In this document: piece by piece, positions 46,267 through 57,510 of the stretch
Position numbering within the stretch: position 1 is the first letter of the stretch
Layout: the number at the start of each line of letters is the position of its first letter
From: Canna indica
Lineage: Eukaryota; Streptophyta; Magnoliopsida; Zingiberales; Cannaceae
Direction of reading: 5' to 3'
DNA length: 64,000 bases
NCBI GenBank assembly: GCA_034359265.1
Contig: CP136896.1
Location: 20,987,501-21,051,500, forward strand
Notes under the pieces: model-generated
The model's database searches: none
What the model was told of the DNA's origin: nothing
What the model saw: the letters and a program-made list of their open reading frames with translations, nothing else
Made by a program: the position numbers and the translations under genes

Positions 46267-46615
46267 TATCGGGAACGCAGGCGACGAGGGGCAGGCGATG
46301 GGCGGCAGAGAGGTCATAGAGAGATAGAGTGATCGAGCGGGGGAAGAGAAAAATAGGGAGGGGTGAATAAAAATTACCCTCCCTGACGGTGTTGGACCGC
46401 AGGAAGCAGTCGCAAATAATGGTCATTGAATGATCGTTGTACCGTCGCGGAGGATTCACATTTGCGACGGCGACCTGTGCGGTAGTAATACCGTCGCAAT
46501 GTTGTCGGTTATGTGACCACCTGACGCCAGCGGTTGTAGAACAGTTACTATCTGTGACGGTAATGCTGCGGTCGTAAAAGTGCCGTCGCAAATACCCTAA
46601 TTTCTAGTAGTGTCA

Positions 46616-48556
46616 ACCCCTGATATTTTGCAATCATCGACGTTTACACATCGAGATAAGTTTGAGGCATATCCATCGGGTAATCTGAGTTCTTTGATCC
46701 ATTGACCAACATCTTTCATCTGTTATTTATTTAACACATACGGGGCATTCGGCTTCAGATATCGTTCGTTGACCTCTTGTAACTCCAACTCCGGCCTCTT
46801 ACAAAGTATTTTCAGATCATGTCAGGCCTTGACATTATCTTTAGTTTTCCCGAGAACATCCATCAAAGTGTTAAAAATATTATCAAACATATTTTTCCCA
46901 ATGTGCATGACGTCTAAATTATGTCAAATCAGTAATGAACTCCAATACAACAATTCTCAAAAGATATTTTTTTTCACCCAGTTATGTGTTTGACCAAAGT
47001 CCGACACTCTTTCATTCCGACCAAACACTATCTCTGAAAGTATTGAAACACGTGCTAATATTTGTTCACTAGACAATATCGGTGGTGGCTCATCTCTTTT
47101 GACTCTACCCTTAGTAAATTTATTATAATTTCTTCGATACTGGTGGTTAGCCGGCAGGAATCGACGATGACAATCAAAGAATGAGATTTTTCATCCGTTC
47201 TGAAGGCTGAATGATTTAGCAACCTTTAAATTAAAGTTTTTCTTCCGATGATAATCATAAGTGACAGCTCCCTCAATCCACAATGTTTTCAATTCATCTA
47301 TTACGGGTCTGAGAAACACGTCAATATATTTTCGCAGACCCTTAGGACCCGGAATAATCATCGAAAGATAAATAAATTCATCTTTCATACTCATTAACGA
47401 CAGCAAATTATAAACTATTAGCAGCACTGGCCAAACTGAATAAGGAGTTGCAGAATGACCAAATGGATTAAAACCATCCGTGCACAATCCCAATATGATA
47501 TTTCTAGTATCCCTAGAAAATGAAGGATAACATCTATCCAAATATTTTCATGCTTCATTGTTGGATGGATGAGTCATTACTGCATCATCACGACTTCTTG
47601 CATGCTAACTCATGTAGGGGGCCGTCTTTTCTGACATGAATAACCTTTGAAGCCTCAGTGTCAATGAAAAATACCGAAGCACCTTAACCAGGATATTTTT
47701 TATCGGACTGATTTCTTCTCCTTATAACGAGGATGTTCACATATAGGGCATTTATCCAACTGCACATTTTCTTTATAATATAAAATGCAATTATTTTGGC
47801 ACACGTGTATTTTTTTGTACCCAAGCTCTAATTTTCTCATCAATTTTTTAGCCTTATAAAAAGTTGGCTCAAACTTGTTATCTATAGGCAGCATTCCATT
47901 AATTAATCCCACAATCTGATCAAACGCAACCCCGCTGATATTACAATTGGCCTTGATATTCAGGAGTTGTGTCATTGCTGAAAACCTAGTGTATTTAGGA
48001 CAATTCTCATACAAAGATTCATCGGCAGCTTTCAACATATATCTGGTAAAATTCTGAAGCTTCTTTATTCGACAATTCAATCTCTACCACAGGTTGTACT
48101 TTTGTGACATCAACACCTGTAGTATCTGGTGGCACCGACGTCTCAGTAACTGGCCGATTGACATTATCATTCAACTTGACCCCCAAGACTATCAAGTATC
48201 ATAGTTCTATAGGGATTAGATGGACTGGATGAAGAAACACCAGCAAAGGAAGATTCACCATGTGTCTTAACGACAGGATTGCTCGACGTCCCGACTTTAC
48301 GTGACTCCCGGTGACAAGTATATAGAAAATATCTTGGTGTAAATCCTTTGCTATACAGATCCAGAGTGCCAATTTCCCGATCAAAAAATCGTCGATTCAA
48401 GCAAATGCGGCACAGACATCGAATTTTATCACCGGTGCTAATGAATTTTCGATTCGAATAGGCAAAATTTAGGAAGTAAGTTACACCTAATCGAAACTCA
48501 TTCGTTAAAGCTACATGATCAAGATGTCGGTACATCCAACATCGATCGCTCGACAT
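46616..48556 (-). pseudogene. CACTA C transposase (TnpD), N-terminal and TNP2 part
   Basis: From the ATG at 48556 (the frame before it opens only at a TTG) the minus strand encodes the transposase-associated domain (WMYRHLDHVALTNEFRLGV, CLCRICLNRRFF). The reading resumes at 48080-47700 with YKKIHVCQNNCILYYKENV and CPICEHPRYK. It continues at 47541-47191 with the TNP2 core (GLCTDGFNPFG, MIIPGPKGLRKYIDVFLRP). HNLDVMHIGKNMFDN near 46895-46940 completes TNP2. Several stops and shifts separate these blocks. The rest is at 30743-32278, across element B. Confidence 0.8.
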
Positions 48557-49039
48557 GATTCTGTCAATCAATGATAATTTCTTCAGCTAGTGTCTTTAGA
48601 TGAGATGGTCTTATTCCATTCGGGATTCATGTTATTCATATTGCACTAAGTATTTCTTTTAATCGCTAACTTTATTCTAAATTTCGGCAGCATCTCCCTA
48701 CATTTCTTCGAATACGCATATCATCTGGGCGCGTATCGGAGAACAAGAGAGATACAATAGCCAAAATTTAAGAATTAATGAGTTAACGATTAAAAGAAAA
48801 AACCAAGTGCAATACAAATAATTATGTTCCCAAATTATTTAATCAGGGACAATTCAAGGGTTGTACGTCGTATAAAAGATCATCTACTTCTTTTACACGA
48901 ACATACAACCCCCGAACGGATATAAGATTTTGCTAAATCATATTCGACTCATCGATGCGTACGTGAAACGTATCAACTCGTTAGATGGATGATTATTTTC
49001 TAAATTTTTGGATGTCGATTCGAGTTCGAAGTGGACGAT

Positions 49040-49424
49040 TTCGGCGCAAATCCAATGTGGACGATTCCAGCGCGAGTCCAAAATAGATTATTCTAATTAA
49101 TCTAAATCTAAATATTAACATTAAAATTAATCTAATTAATCTAAACTAAAATTAATTAACATATATAACCTAAAGCTAAATCTAAATCTAATTAACATTA
49201 AAAAAATATTAAAGTTAATCTAAATCTAATTAACATTAACATTAACATTAAACAATATTTACTAATCTAACTAACATTAATATAAATAACTAAATCTAAT
49301 TAATAATAATAATAACAATTAACTAATAAACTAATAACAATTAACCTAACAATTAACATATTAATTAACAATAATCTAATTACTAATTAATAATTAAACT
49401 AATAAAAATTAAAAATTAAAAACT

Positions 49425-49430
<6 letters not shown>
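49040..49430. repeat. AT-rich simple sequence, CTAATTAACATTAA-like
   Basis: Irregular repetition of short words such as CTAAATCTAATTAACATTA, with no clear period, near the right end of CACTA C. No gene. Confidence 0.6.

Positions 49431-49485
<55 letters not shown>
49431..49485. repeat. (AT)n microsatellite
   Basis: About 27 uninterrupted AT dinucleotides. Confidence 0.95.
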
Positions 49486-49487
<2 letters not shown>

Positions 49488-50065
49488 GGTTTAATTAAAC
49501 CCTAGATCTACTGTTTCGGCACCGAAATCCAGTGGACTCCGGCACCGACGTCCAGTGTCCATTGTCGGACACTAGACATAGGTCCGGCGGCCGACCAAAG
49601 CCCTATGTTTTAGGGTTTCGGCCGGCACTACCTACTAGAGGAGAAGAGCAGGAAGAAATGGGTTAAAAAATACATGGAGGCTTTGACACGGAGGGCACAA
49701 CGGCAGCGTCGGTGGGCGCGTCGGCGTCGGGATCCTTCAACGGCGGCATCGACAACGTCGGGTAACAGGGAAGAAATGGGGGCGTCGGGCGCGACCGCGA
49801 GTTAAATAAACTCATCAGCAACAGCTCACTTATTCGTTACAAAGCCATTGCAGATAAATACATATCATCAGCAATGGCCCACCTATCTATTGTAAAGCCT
49901 TTGCTGATAAGTATTTCATTTTCACGCCGTGAGCGCGCCATCGACTAAAGAGCAACAGGTAGAGAACATTGGCGCGCCCTTGTAAAGTCGTTGACTTGGA
50001 AGAAACGACCCGAGCGACCGTAAGAACGTTGTTAATCATTGCTGATTAACACATTTCTAGTAGTG

Positions 50066-50736
50066 ATTGCCACCCCGCAATGCTAGCCAACGTGACTAGA
50101 GTAATTGCAGCAACATTGTAGTCAACAGTGGACACCGTGGCTAGAGCCACAACGCACCGCTGTAGCACAAGCCACTGGCTGCCACCCGGCCAACCTTACG
50201 TGACCAGCAGTCGTGGCCAATGTGCAGCCCCGCATCGCGATTTCGTCGACCCATTTTTGGCATCCCACATTCATATCTTTGGTATGCTAGATTCTTCTCT
50301 TGATATCAGTGCAAGGTATTTTATCTTTTGTCCAGGATTGTCCTGGGTTGTCGACATCCAAGACGAGATGCGATGTCTTTGTCTCTTGTTTGTTGACATA
50401 TGGACAGATATTCCTGGATTGTCCTAGGTTGTTGACATCGATGGCGGGGTGTGTTATCTTTGTTCATTATTTATTGGCATATGGACAATTTGTGCGGGTT
50501 GTCGGCACTTAAATAGGTAGTTGAAACAAACACATCTTTCATCATACGAATTGGATATCAATCAGAATAATTTTGTCCAAAAAATTATTTTTTTGTATAA
50601 GGAGAGTCACTTTTTAAAATGTTTATCCAAAAAATGTCATGTAAAAAAATGCTCATTTTTTCTTCATTGTTTTCTTGCCGATACAAACTTGTGACAAATT
50701 TGTCAAAACAATAAATATGTCTAGAAATTTAGCAAA

Positions 50737-50768
<32 letters not shown>

Positions 50769-50949
50769 AAGTCCTAAAATAATTCTTCCACAAAATCAAA
50801 TCCCTCTAAGTTTCCAACAAATTCATATCTCAATCTGGTTCAAACTTTAAGGTCAAAAATTATCCATAAGATGAAAATAACTTTTAACTTACTGAAAGAT
50901 AAAATAAAATTTTAATTATTTTAAAAATATTAATAATCTGCCCAAGAGT
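50066..50949. other. Intergenic, one imperfect tandem duplication
   Basis: No gene is supported. Around 50335-50510 a phrase like GATTGTCCTGGGTTGTCGACATC is followed about 80 bp later by GGATTGTCCTAGGTTGTTGACATC, an imperfect two-copy tandem repeat. A short (TA)n tract lies near 50740-50760. Confidence 0.45.
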
Positions 50950-52123
50950 TTCATCTAAGCCTCACTCTCTATTTTGGTGATAGCAAATATGTATCTAACT
51001 CATTTGTTGACGTTTGAGTTCAGGTTGATAGAACGATACGCCTACGAAGTTCGTTCGAAAAATCATAAAGAATTGAGTAAAAATGTCTCTGATGGCTATC
51101 GCATCTTAACCTAGGGTTAGGATTAAATATATTTGTAATATGCCCCTAGGATATCAACCAAACATATTTCTACTATGCCTCAAGTCAAAATCCGAAGACT
51201 AGACCCGAAAATAAAAAACGAGTGTAAAAATCCAAAGACTAGGGTGAAATTATTGTATCGGTTGAATATTCGGTTGATAGGTCGGTCGATCGATCGACTA
51301 TCGATCGATAGTGGGTCGAAATGAACAGACGAGCTCTGGTTGATGACCGGTCGATCAACCGATCGATCGACTGGGTGATCGATCGTCAGGCGACAATGGA
51401 TACTTTTATATCTGTTGCAACGGTTGTTGAGCTGGGTTTACTTCACGGCTTATAAATAAAAGTTATTATACTTCACCTACCTCTCTCAACTGTTCTATTG
51501 AGTCATTGTACAAGCATTCAATCCTTCAAGAATTGATTTCCAAGCCCTAGTTCTCAAGTTCTACATTTCTCTCAAGATGTTCTTCATGGTTCAACTCTCA
51601 CAATGAATTTCTCCATCTATCTTGAGGAGTTGAAGTGATTGAAGGCTAAGAAAGAAGCTCTCAAGTTTGATTTAATATTCTTGCTCATTTGAACTTGTTT
51701 TCTTAAGTTACTTGATTGTGATTCTCAAGTTAGCTTGTAGGGTGTGCTAGTGAAACACCTTTGATAGATTATAGAATTATGTTTTACTAGAAGAATATAT
51801 AGTTGAAGTTTTCTCAAAGGGTTGAGATTTGAATCTTCATTGTATTATTATGAAAACACTATTTCTATAAAGTATTTGATTTAGAAATCCTTGGTGATGA
51901 GCAAATATAGTGGAGTAGACGGGTTGGATGAACCACTATACGAATTATTTTTGCGTTGCTTGTTTACTTGCCTTATTAATTGTTCTTATATACTTGTCAA
52001 AGCATCCATATAAAGAGAATTCAAAATCAGTTGTTAAAGGAATTAAAATTGAAAAGAGCTAATTAAATTTAAAATTAATTAATATACTATTCAATCCTCC
52101 TCCTAGTATGAGTTATTTGAACA
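50950..52123 (+). mobile_element. Lone LTR related to the copia-type LTR family
   Basis: It follows the plan of the other LTRs here: a start region with GGTGATAGCAAATATG in place of GATGATAACAAACATG, a palindromic GGTCGATCGATCGAC array (51275-51385), a TATA-like CTTATAAATAAAAG (51450), and an end of the form ACTATTCAATCCTCCTCCTAG...TTGAACA. It is too diverged to be the same subfamily. No internal region adjoins it. The boundaries are approximate. Confidence 0.55.
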
Positions 52124-52714
52124 ATAAATAAATATGTCTTATGTTATTTTTTCAATTGAGCAACAAATTGTCATGGTTCCAATATATTTGTAACTTCAGC
52201 TTTATTCGACCACCTCAATTGAATTCAATACCAAGTTAACATAATTAAATAAATAATTCAAATTTTGAGTTAATCTATTTAAACTTAATAAATCTAACTT
52301 GTTCACCAAAATCATATGCTAACTCAACTAAACGTGTTAATTGAACTCAAACTATAGAGATCCAAAAAATATAACAATTTACCAATTTGATCAGGAATTG
52401 CGTGTTTTGTTGGCAAGAAAGAAAAAAAAAATCATATGCCATTCCACCCGGAAGAATTTTTCCATGATAGTTATTTGTTACAAATTTGAAAAGTAATTGG
52501 AAAGAAAATCGTTTCCTTACCTTGGTAAAATCATTTCCGAAAGAGGAGGAAATGACTAAGATATAAAATTAATAAAAATATATGTACTTATATTCAAAAT
52601 ATTGTTTTTACTAATTTTTATTTATGAAATTTGAATTATTATTTTCAAAATATATATCTTTTAATTTATGAAGATTTGAAATATAAAATCGATTAAGAAT
52701 TTCATTTGAAAATT
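52124..52714. other. AT-rich intergenic, nothing recognised
   Basis: No open frame or structured repeat was seen. Confidence 0.5.
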
Positions 52715-53653
52715 ATTTCATCATAAGCTACCTACTTCGGATCGATTATATCACTTTGGTATCATTAATTCCCCCGATTGTGTCCTTTACGACAGTCTTC
52801 TAGAAGACATTTCTCATTGTCTTTTAGAGTGTGAGGTGGCTAGGACTCTGTGGGAAGTAATGGACCGTCAGTTTAACGGTGTTGGCTTGTTGGCTCGAAT
52901 TTCCTGTGGAAATAGTATTGTCCATCAAGATATGTTTAAATCATTTTCAACAATCTTGGTGGCAATCTGTTTCAACAATCTTTATATTCTTTGGTTGGTT
53001 CGAAATAAGGCTGTTTTTGAACAAATAAAAGCTTCTTATAACTCATTGTTTGCTAAAGTCATCGCTCTTACGATTGACTATGCTGATATCAATACGTCTG
53101 AGGGAACAAAGAAGTCTAAAAGCTCTGGTTGTCTTTGGTCTCCGCCAAGGGATGGTTTCCTTAAATGGAAGGTTGATGCCTCAATTTCCATGGATAGCAA
53201 TTTAGGTTCTTATGCGGTTGTTTGTAAGAATAGTAATAGTGATTTATGCTTTGTTATTGCTAGAATCAACTTTAATTTTTCTGTCTTGGAAAATGAGGCT
53301 TTTGCTATTAAATTTGCTATTGATCAAGCTATTATTCTGAATCATAAGAAAATCACTATCGAATCTGATTCAAAATTAATAGCAGATATGTGTAATAAAA
53401 CTTCTGCATTAGATTGACACATCAAAAATACTATTAACGATATTTTGTTGAGTGCAAGTAATTTTGAGGAGTTTTTGATTATTTATATTGGTAGAGATGC
53501 CAACAAACCTGCTGATTGGCTAGCATGTTACGCTAGGAGGATGAAATGAAACTTCAATTGGGAGCACAACTGGCCGCCAAATTTTTTTCATATTGTTCTT
53601 AGATATGTTTGTTGTATTGTAACTCTAGTAGTTGAATAATTTTTTCTTCTTTG

Positions 53654-53688
<35 letters not shown>

Positions 53689-53690
53689 CA
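52715..53690 (+). mobile_element. LINE 3, 5'-truncated, with RNase H domain
   Basis: The element begins within the zf-RVT domain (SPDCVLYDSLLEDISHCLLEC, where the second zinc cysteine has become tyrosine) and runs through RNase H. It ends in a (TA)n tract at about 53657-53688 rather than poly(A). The long frame at 52836-53417 includes the RVT_3-type RNase H phrases FLKWKVDAS, NEAFAIKFAI and ITIESDSKLI. A TGA near 53416 interrupts it and the same frame resumes to ANKPADWLACYARR. The presence of RNase H separates it from LINE 1 and LINE 2. Confidence 0.8.
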
Positions 53691-54610
53691 ATTCAATTTA
53701 GAGAACTTAGAATCTAGAATAATATTATTTTTATGACTTTTTATTTAGAAATTTTTTATTTATTGTTTTCAAAAATATGTATTTTTATTTAAGGACTAAA
53801 CTATGAAATATTTTAATTAAAATATTAAAATATATTATTTTTACTTATTCATATTTACTTTATTTTAATTATTATATTAAAAATATGTATTTTTTACCTA
53901 TAAATGATCAAAATATAAAAGAAAACTTAAGTTAGATGAGGCAGGAGAAGCTAACTCATCTGAAAATAAATCCATCAACAAATAGCTACCATTCGATTTT
54001 TTTTCATCACTATTAAAACCTACAAGGTTACAACAGCAAGGATAAAGTTATCAGTAATGCAAAAATAAACTAGAGAAAGAGCTTCTCTTTTATACACAAA
54101 GCAATACTCAATACCATGTGTTGAATATCAAATTACTAAATGCTCGAAAGTTCTTTTTCCATCCAACTGAACTATAGACATATATTTATACAGTAAATGG
54201 ATCCCATCTACAACTAATCAAATACATCAACCTGCAGCACAAAATACATAGAAGTATCTAGCCTTGCGAGGTTAGTAAATTCATATTGCACAGTAATCTC
54301 TGCACATGACACGAATTAGCATGAGCAAAATGGATATACAAAGAACAGATGCTTCAACTTCTGTTTCTATAACAAAGATGATGTAGTAATGAAACACAGA
54401 AGAGAACCAACTGCACGGATGTTACCTAATGAATAAACAAATTTGAGTATCCATTATTTAATTGGACAAGTAACATACAAATTCCAGGTATGCAAAATAA
54501 TGCATACCAGCAAGTATAACAATTTCCAAAATAAGCAAAATTTGATTACTTCGACGTTCCAGTACAAGAAAAAAAAACATAGATGGCCTGGGCTCAAAAC
54601 TTCAGCTAGG
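53691..54610. other. AT-rich intergenic, nothing recognised
   Basis: No supportable gene. The right part may be the 3' flank of the RNase H-like pseudogene on the minus strand. Confidence 0.45.
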
Positions 54611-55110
54611 TTACTTGGCAACTTTTTGGTTCATACTTGAACTAGTCACCTTCCATAATTGGCATCTCATTTGGCTGCAGAAGTGCATTCCATGATAACA
54701 TGGTTGAACTGAACATCCAAAGAAATCCCAAGTGTTCAAACATCTTCCATAATCCATAGTAGTATCAATATGCCATGGCGGCTGGTGTTGTTTGTTGAGA
54801 GTAATAACGAGGGTAACAGCATGAGATTCAATGTGAATGTTGAGACAACTTGTTGGTAGGCATGGAATAAAACCTTCCTGATTGAAAACAGCATCAAAAT
54901 AAAAAGTAGTTCTCCATGTTAGAAATTTACATCCGTGGATTATGACTTACATTTTCTTCACTAATTACAATGTCTGCTCCTCCAAACTCCTTAGAAGCAT
55001 CATAGAATCCATCTGAATTCATCTTTAACCAGCCTTATGGTGGGGTGATTTCTCCCAACAAACTAGGATTTTATTATCCACTTCACTTTCTTCAGATATA
55101 GAGATCTCAG
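54611..55110 (-). pseudogene. Spliced RNase H-like (RVT_3) gene remnant
   Basis: On the minus strand an exon ending at 54951 reads GWLKMNSDGFYDASKEFGGA then DIVISEEN, followed by a GTAAGT donor. After an acceptor TTTTCAATCAG the second exon (54877-54611) reads EGFIPCLPTSCLNIHIESHA and ends with KVTSSSMNQKVAK and a stop. This is the pattern of plant RNase H-like domains (WLK-N-DG, then G-GIV, then HIE, then R-MN-AD-LA). Upstream, LVCWEKSP lies in another frame just before GWLK, so a frameshift breaks the gene. The retained intron argues for a spliced host-type gene rather than a fresh LINE copy. Confidence 0.5.
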
Positions 55111-56587
55111 CATAAGAAGTTATATAAGATATAAAACTTTAAAACACCAGAATAAGAGGACGGTTTCCAGTAGTATCATGTCCTATATTGTGCCAATCAC
55201 CCCTTTTCCCCATGAATTCCTATTGCCGAAAGGTATAGGAACTTTTTAGTCGCATAGAATTCCAAACTTAACCGGTATAGAAGCAGTTATAAAAAAGCAG
55301 ATGTTCAATATAGTAGAGCAGATGAATACCATAATAATTTGTATAAGCCTTCTATCATAGTAAAATAAAGGTGTTATAGAATGTCCACTCGGTAACATCC
55401 TATAGTCTTAGTCAGAGGAGGCAGAGTGAAAGATCCGCCAGGTGTGAAATCCCTAATCGTATCCGAGGAGTCAAGTATTTGCTGGGAATTCTGGATTGCA
55501 TAAGGGGCAACTCCAAATAGGCAAATATGGTGCAGAAAGACCATAATCAAAATGAATTGGAAGATGCTTCAGGAACGTCCTTTTTTATTGGAAAAGGTGG
55601 GGGTGCAAGAACAAGTTTCAATCATCCCAAGGCTTGCTTTCAACGGCGAAGGGCTTTCTTTCAAGGGTGAAGGACTACACCCACAACCAATGATCACTCC
55701 TTTACTCATGGGGAAGACATTTACCTTTAAAGAAGCTCCCCCTGCTTGGCTCAGAAATAGCTAATCAAACAAATGGGAGGACTCCAAACTTGTATCTACC
55801 AAGATAACTTTTCCTCAAACAAACTTGCGCAGTTAATAGAAGTCTTTTTTTCTGAGCGACATCTCCATAAATATAGAGGGAGAAAGATTGCACAAAGGGG
55901 ATAAGAATCTCAAGCATCTGAAACATATATCTGGCTACTTCAATTTCAGGCATACATATAATATTTAGCTAATTTCAGTTTCACAATAACATGCTATTCT
56001 AAAATTATAAGAGACTCTGAGCGCTAACATGTGGCTGCACCATATGCATTCTGGTAACCAAAGATCCATTTGCTTATTTGACATAACTGAGAAAAGATGG
56101 ATGAAGCGAGTTCTTTTCTTGATAAGTATTCTGCATTCCTTTATCTTATTATTCTACGTAAATATAGGATAGACCATGAGAACTAGCATGCAGCTGCGCT
56201 ATATGCACTACGGTGGCCAAGGCTCCATTTGTTTATTCTACAGCGGTTCAATTAACTGATATTCAAATGCGAGAAGTTGAGTACTAATTCTGATAAAAGT
56301 ATAGTCTATTTACTGAAGCAAAATCCACGTTAGCAAATAATATTGTTTCCAATAAGTTTACTAATTCCATGAGCAAAGTCAAATTTCGTACAAGTAATTC
56401 TCGTTAAAATTAACCATCTTTAATGACGTTCCTTAAATTCATGACAATAACTGAATTGTTAAAATTTTGAACTAAAGAAAAAGAAGCGCTCTAAGGAAAG
56501 GCCACAATTGAGTAAAACAAGCAACTTTATGTACAAGGGGCACAAATCCAACATATGGAACTGAAAAAACTTACACAAATCCACTGA
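55111..56587. other. Region between RNase H-like remnant and RING gene
   Basis: No frame here is recognisable. Frames at 55552-55764 (plus) and 55765-55953 (minus) are open but resemble nothing I know. A roughly 60-bp imperfect direct repeat (GCATGCAGCTGCGCTATATGCA and its relative) occurs near 56030 and 56187. The right end is the 3' flank of the RING gene. Confidence 0.4.
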
Positions 56588-57142
56588 TCAAGCCCAAATC
56601 GCTTTCTCTGACGACACCGTGCCTACGGGAGCACGGCATATCGGGCAACCTGGCGATTTCAGCAGCCACCGATCGACACAGGCTACGTGGAAGACGTGCC
56701 CGCAAGGGGGGAGAGCACGACACCTCTCCCCTTCGTTGAAGCCTTCCAAGCACACGGCGCAGTCCGGCGATGGCCAGTGATGGGCCGCGCTCATGCCGGA
56801 GTAGTCGAACCATGGGAGCCCCTTCAGCAGGGCAGGCGAGAGACCCTCCATCGCGGTATCGGCAGCGACCGGGGGGCGGATGATGGGACGACGGTGACGG
56901 AGGGCGCGGCTGGCGACGAAGAAGTGGATAAGGACGATGGCCGCGACGCCGGCAAAGAGGAAGAAGAGCGTGAGGGCAGCAACCATAACGACGCCCTTGA
57001 GGAAGAAGGAGAGCAGCCGGACGCCTGCCTTGGGCTTCGCAGCATCAGACGGTGGGGGTGGTGGCGTCCGGCGGATTTCCGCGGAATAGGTGTCGATGGC
57101 GGCGAGGAGAGGGAGCGGACGACCGCGGTCGATTCGAGCCAT
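56588..57142 (-). CDS. RING-H2 finger protein, ATL-type E3 ubiquitin ligase
   Basis: This is an intronless frame of 184 residues from the ATG at 57142 (upstream the frame opens only at TTG). It predicts a membrane-anchored ubiquitin ligase. A basic, proline-rich N-terminus is followed by one transmembrane segment (about 50-77). Next comes a GLP phrase (108-110) at the position of the ATL GLD motif, then a complete RING-H2 domain: C128, C131, C147, H149, H152, C155, C166 and C169, with the E2-contact tryptophan in DRWL. All eight zinc ligands are present, so E2-dependent ligase activity is expected. Single exon, small size and this domain order are typical of plant ATL genes. It is GC-rich relative to its surroundings and is not overlapped by a transposon. 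The substrate is unknown. Confidence 0.85.
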   Translation of the reverse strand: MARIDRGRPLPLLAAIDTYSAEIRRTPPPPPSDAAKPKAGVRLLSFFLKGVVMVAALTLFFLFAGVAAIVLIHFFVASRALRHRRPIIRPPVAADTAMEGLSPALLKGLPWFDYSGMSAAHHWPSPDCAVCLEGFNEGERCRALPPCGHVFHVACVDRWLLKSPGCPICRAPVGTVSSEKAIWA

Positions 57143-57510
57143 CGGAGTCGGCGCCCACGTCGCGCGGACGGCGGCAGGAAGACGAGGTTTCGCGGACGGG
57201 ATATTCTTGCCTCTTGTCCTCTTCAACTTTTGGGATGCGGCAGCGTTATAATGCTCCGAGGCGGACGATTAGGAAACCTAATCCCATTCTAATTGTAATT
57301 GGTGATTATTGATGGTGTTAGGGCTTGCTTTATTACATGGACCAAAATCCATGTTAAATTTCGGCTGTGACGTGTGAGTCCCTAATTAGGAATTATTTTG
57401 GGAGTGTACATATTTGGTTCAACCAAACCAAACCCAATCAACCACGGGTCGATTTAGTTCAGTTTGGTCCGTTTTGATGTGATTCTTTTTTTAATCATCA
57501 ATAATAGTGA
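57143..57510. promoter_or_regulatory. Upstream region of the RING gene
   Basis: This is the 370 bp between the RING start codon (minus strand) and the inverted-repeat element. It should contain the leader and proximal promoter. No decisive motif was identified. Confidence 0.35.

Larger units (their letters stand above)
32279..46612 (+). mobile_element. CACTA transposon B (middle), non-autonomous
   Basis: The left end is CACTACAAAAAAACATC and the right end is the complement of CACTACTAGAAATTAGGG. TCA lies directly outside on both sides (32276-32278 and 46613-46615). Subterminal repeats are GCGACGG or CCGTCGC with variants such as GGTCGCAAAG, at 32295-32530, 43575-43620 and 46400-46600. Element A (32535-43557) is inserted in the left subterminal repeats. 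Without A, B is 3.3 kb and encodes no transposase domain that I can find. It would need proteins supplied by another element. Confidence 0.85.
43558..46612. other. Internal and right-end sequence of CACTA B
   Basis: This is the body of B outside A. It contains one possible small spliced frame (44146-44500), AT-rich non-coding sequence, a stretch that looks like the start of a plant gene on the minus strand (46170-46265, with AAACCCTAGCCGCCGCCGG and a CT-rich leader) and the right subterminal repeats from about 46400. The mix suggests captured host sequence. Confidence 0.5.
29670..50065 (-). mobile_element. CACTA transposon C (outermost of three nested)
   Basis: The left end reads CACCACTGGAATAACG (the usual CACTACTGG with one change). 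The right end is the complement of CACTACTAGAAATGTG. The 3-bp sequence ATT lies immediately outside both ends (29667-29669 and 50066-50068), the expected CACTA target duplication. Subterminal repeats of the form CAGCAACGG or CCGTTGCTGAT lie at 29730-29955 and weaker ones at 49810-50050. Transposase genes run on the minus strand. Element B (32279-46612) is inserted in the transposase gene; without it C is about 6.1 kb. Stops in both genes suggest C is no longer autonomous. Confidence 0.85.

Noticed and set aside
46178..46591. 137-codon minus-strand frame with LSLSLSLS
   Set aside because: It is produced by the GA microsatellite plus CACTA end repeats; no domain was recognised.
49431..49485. 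Replication origin or matrix attachment site at the long AT run
   Set aside because: A simple AT microsatellite within a CACTA element is a sufficient explanation; nothing else supports a function.
55552..55953. Two adjacent short frames as a possible gene upstream of the RNase H-like remnant
   Set aside because: They lie on opposite strands with no domain, no convincing splice links and no recognisable family.
56687..57292. 201-codon plus-strand frame
   Set aside because: It is antisense to the RING-H2 gene. The minus frame has all eight zinc ligands and the plus frame has no domain.
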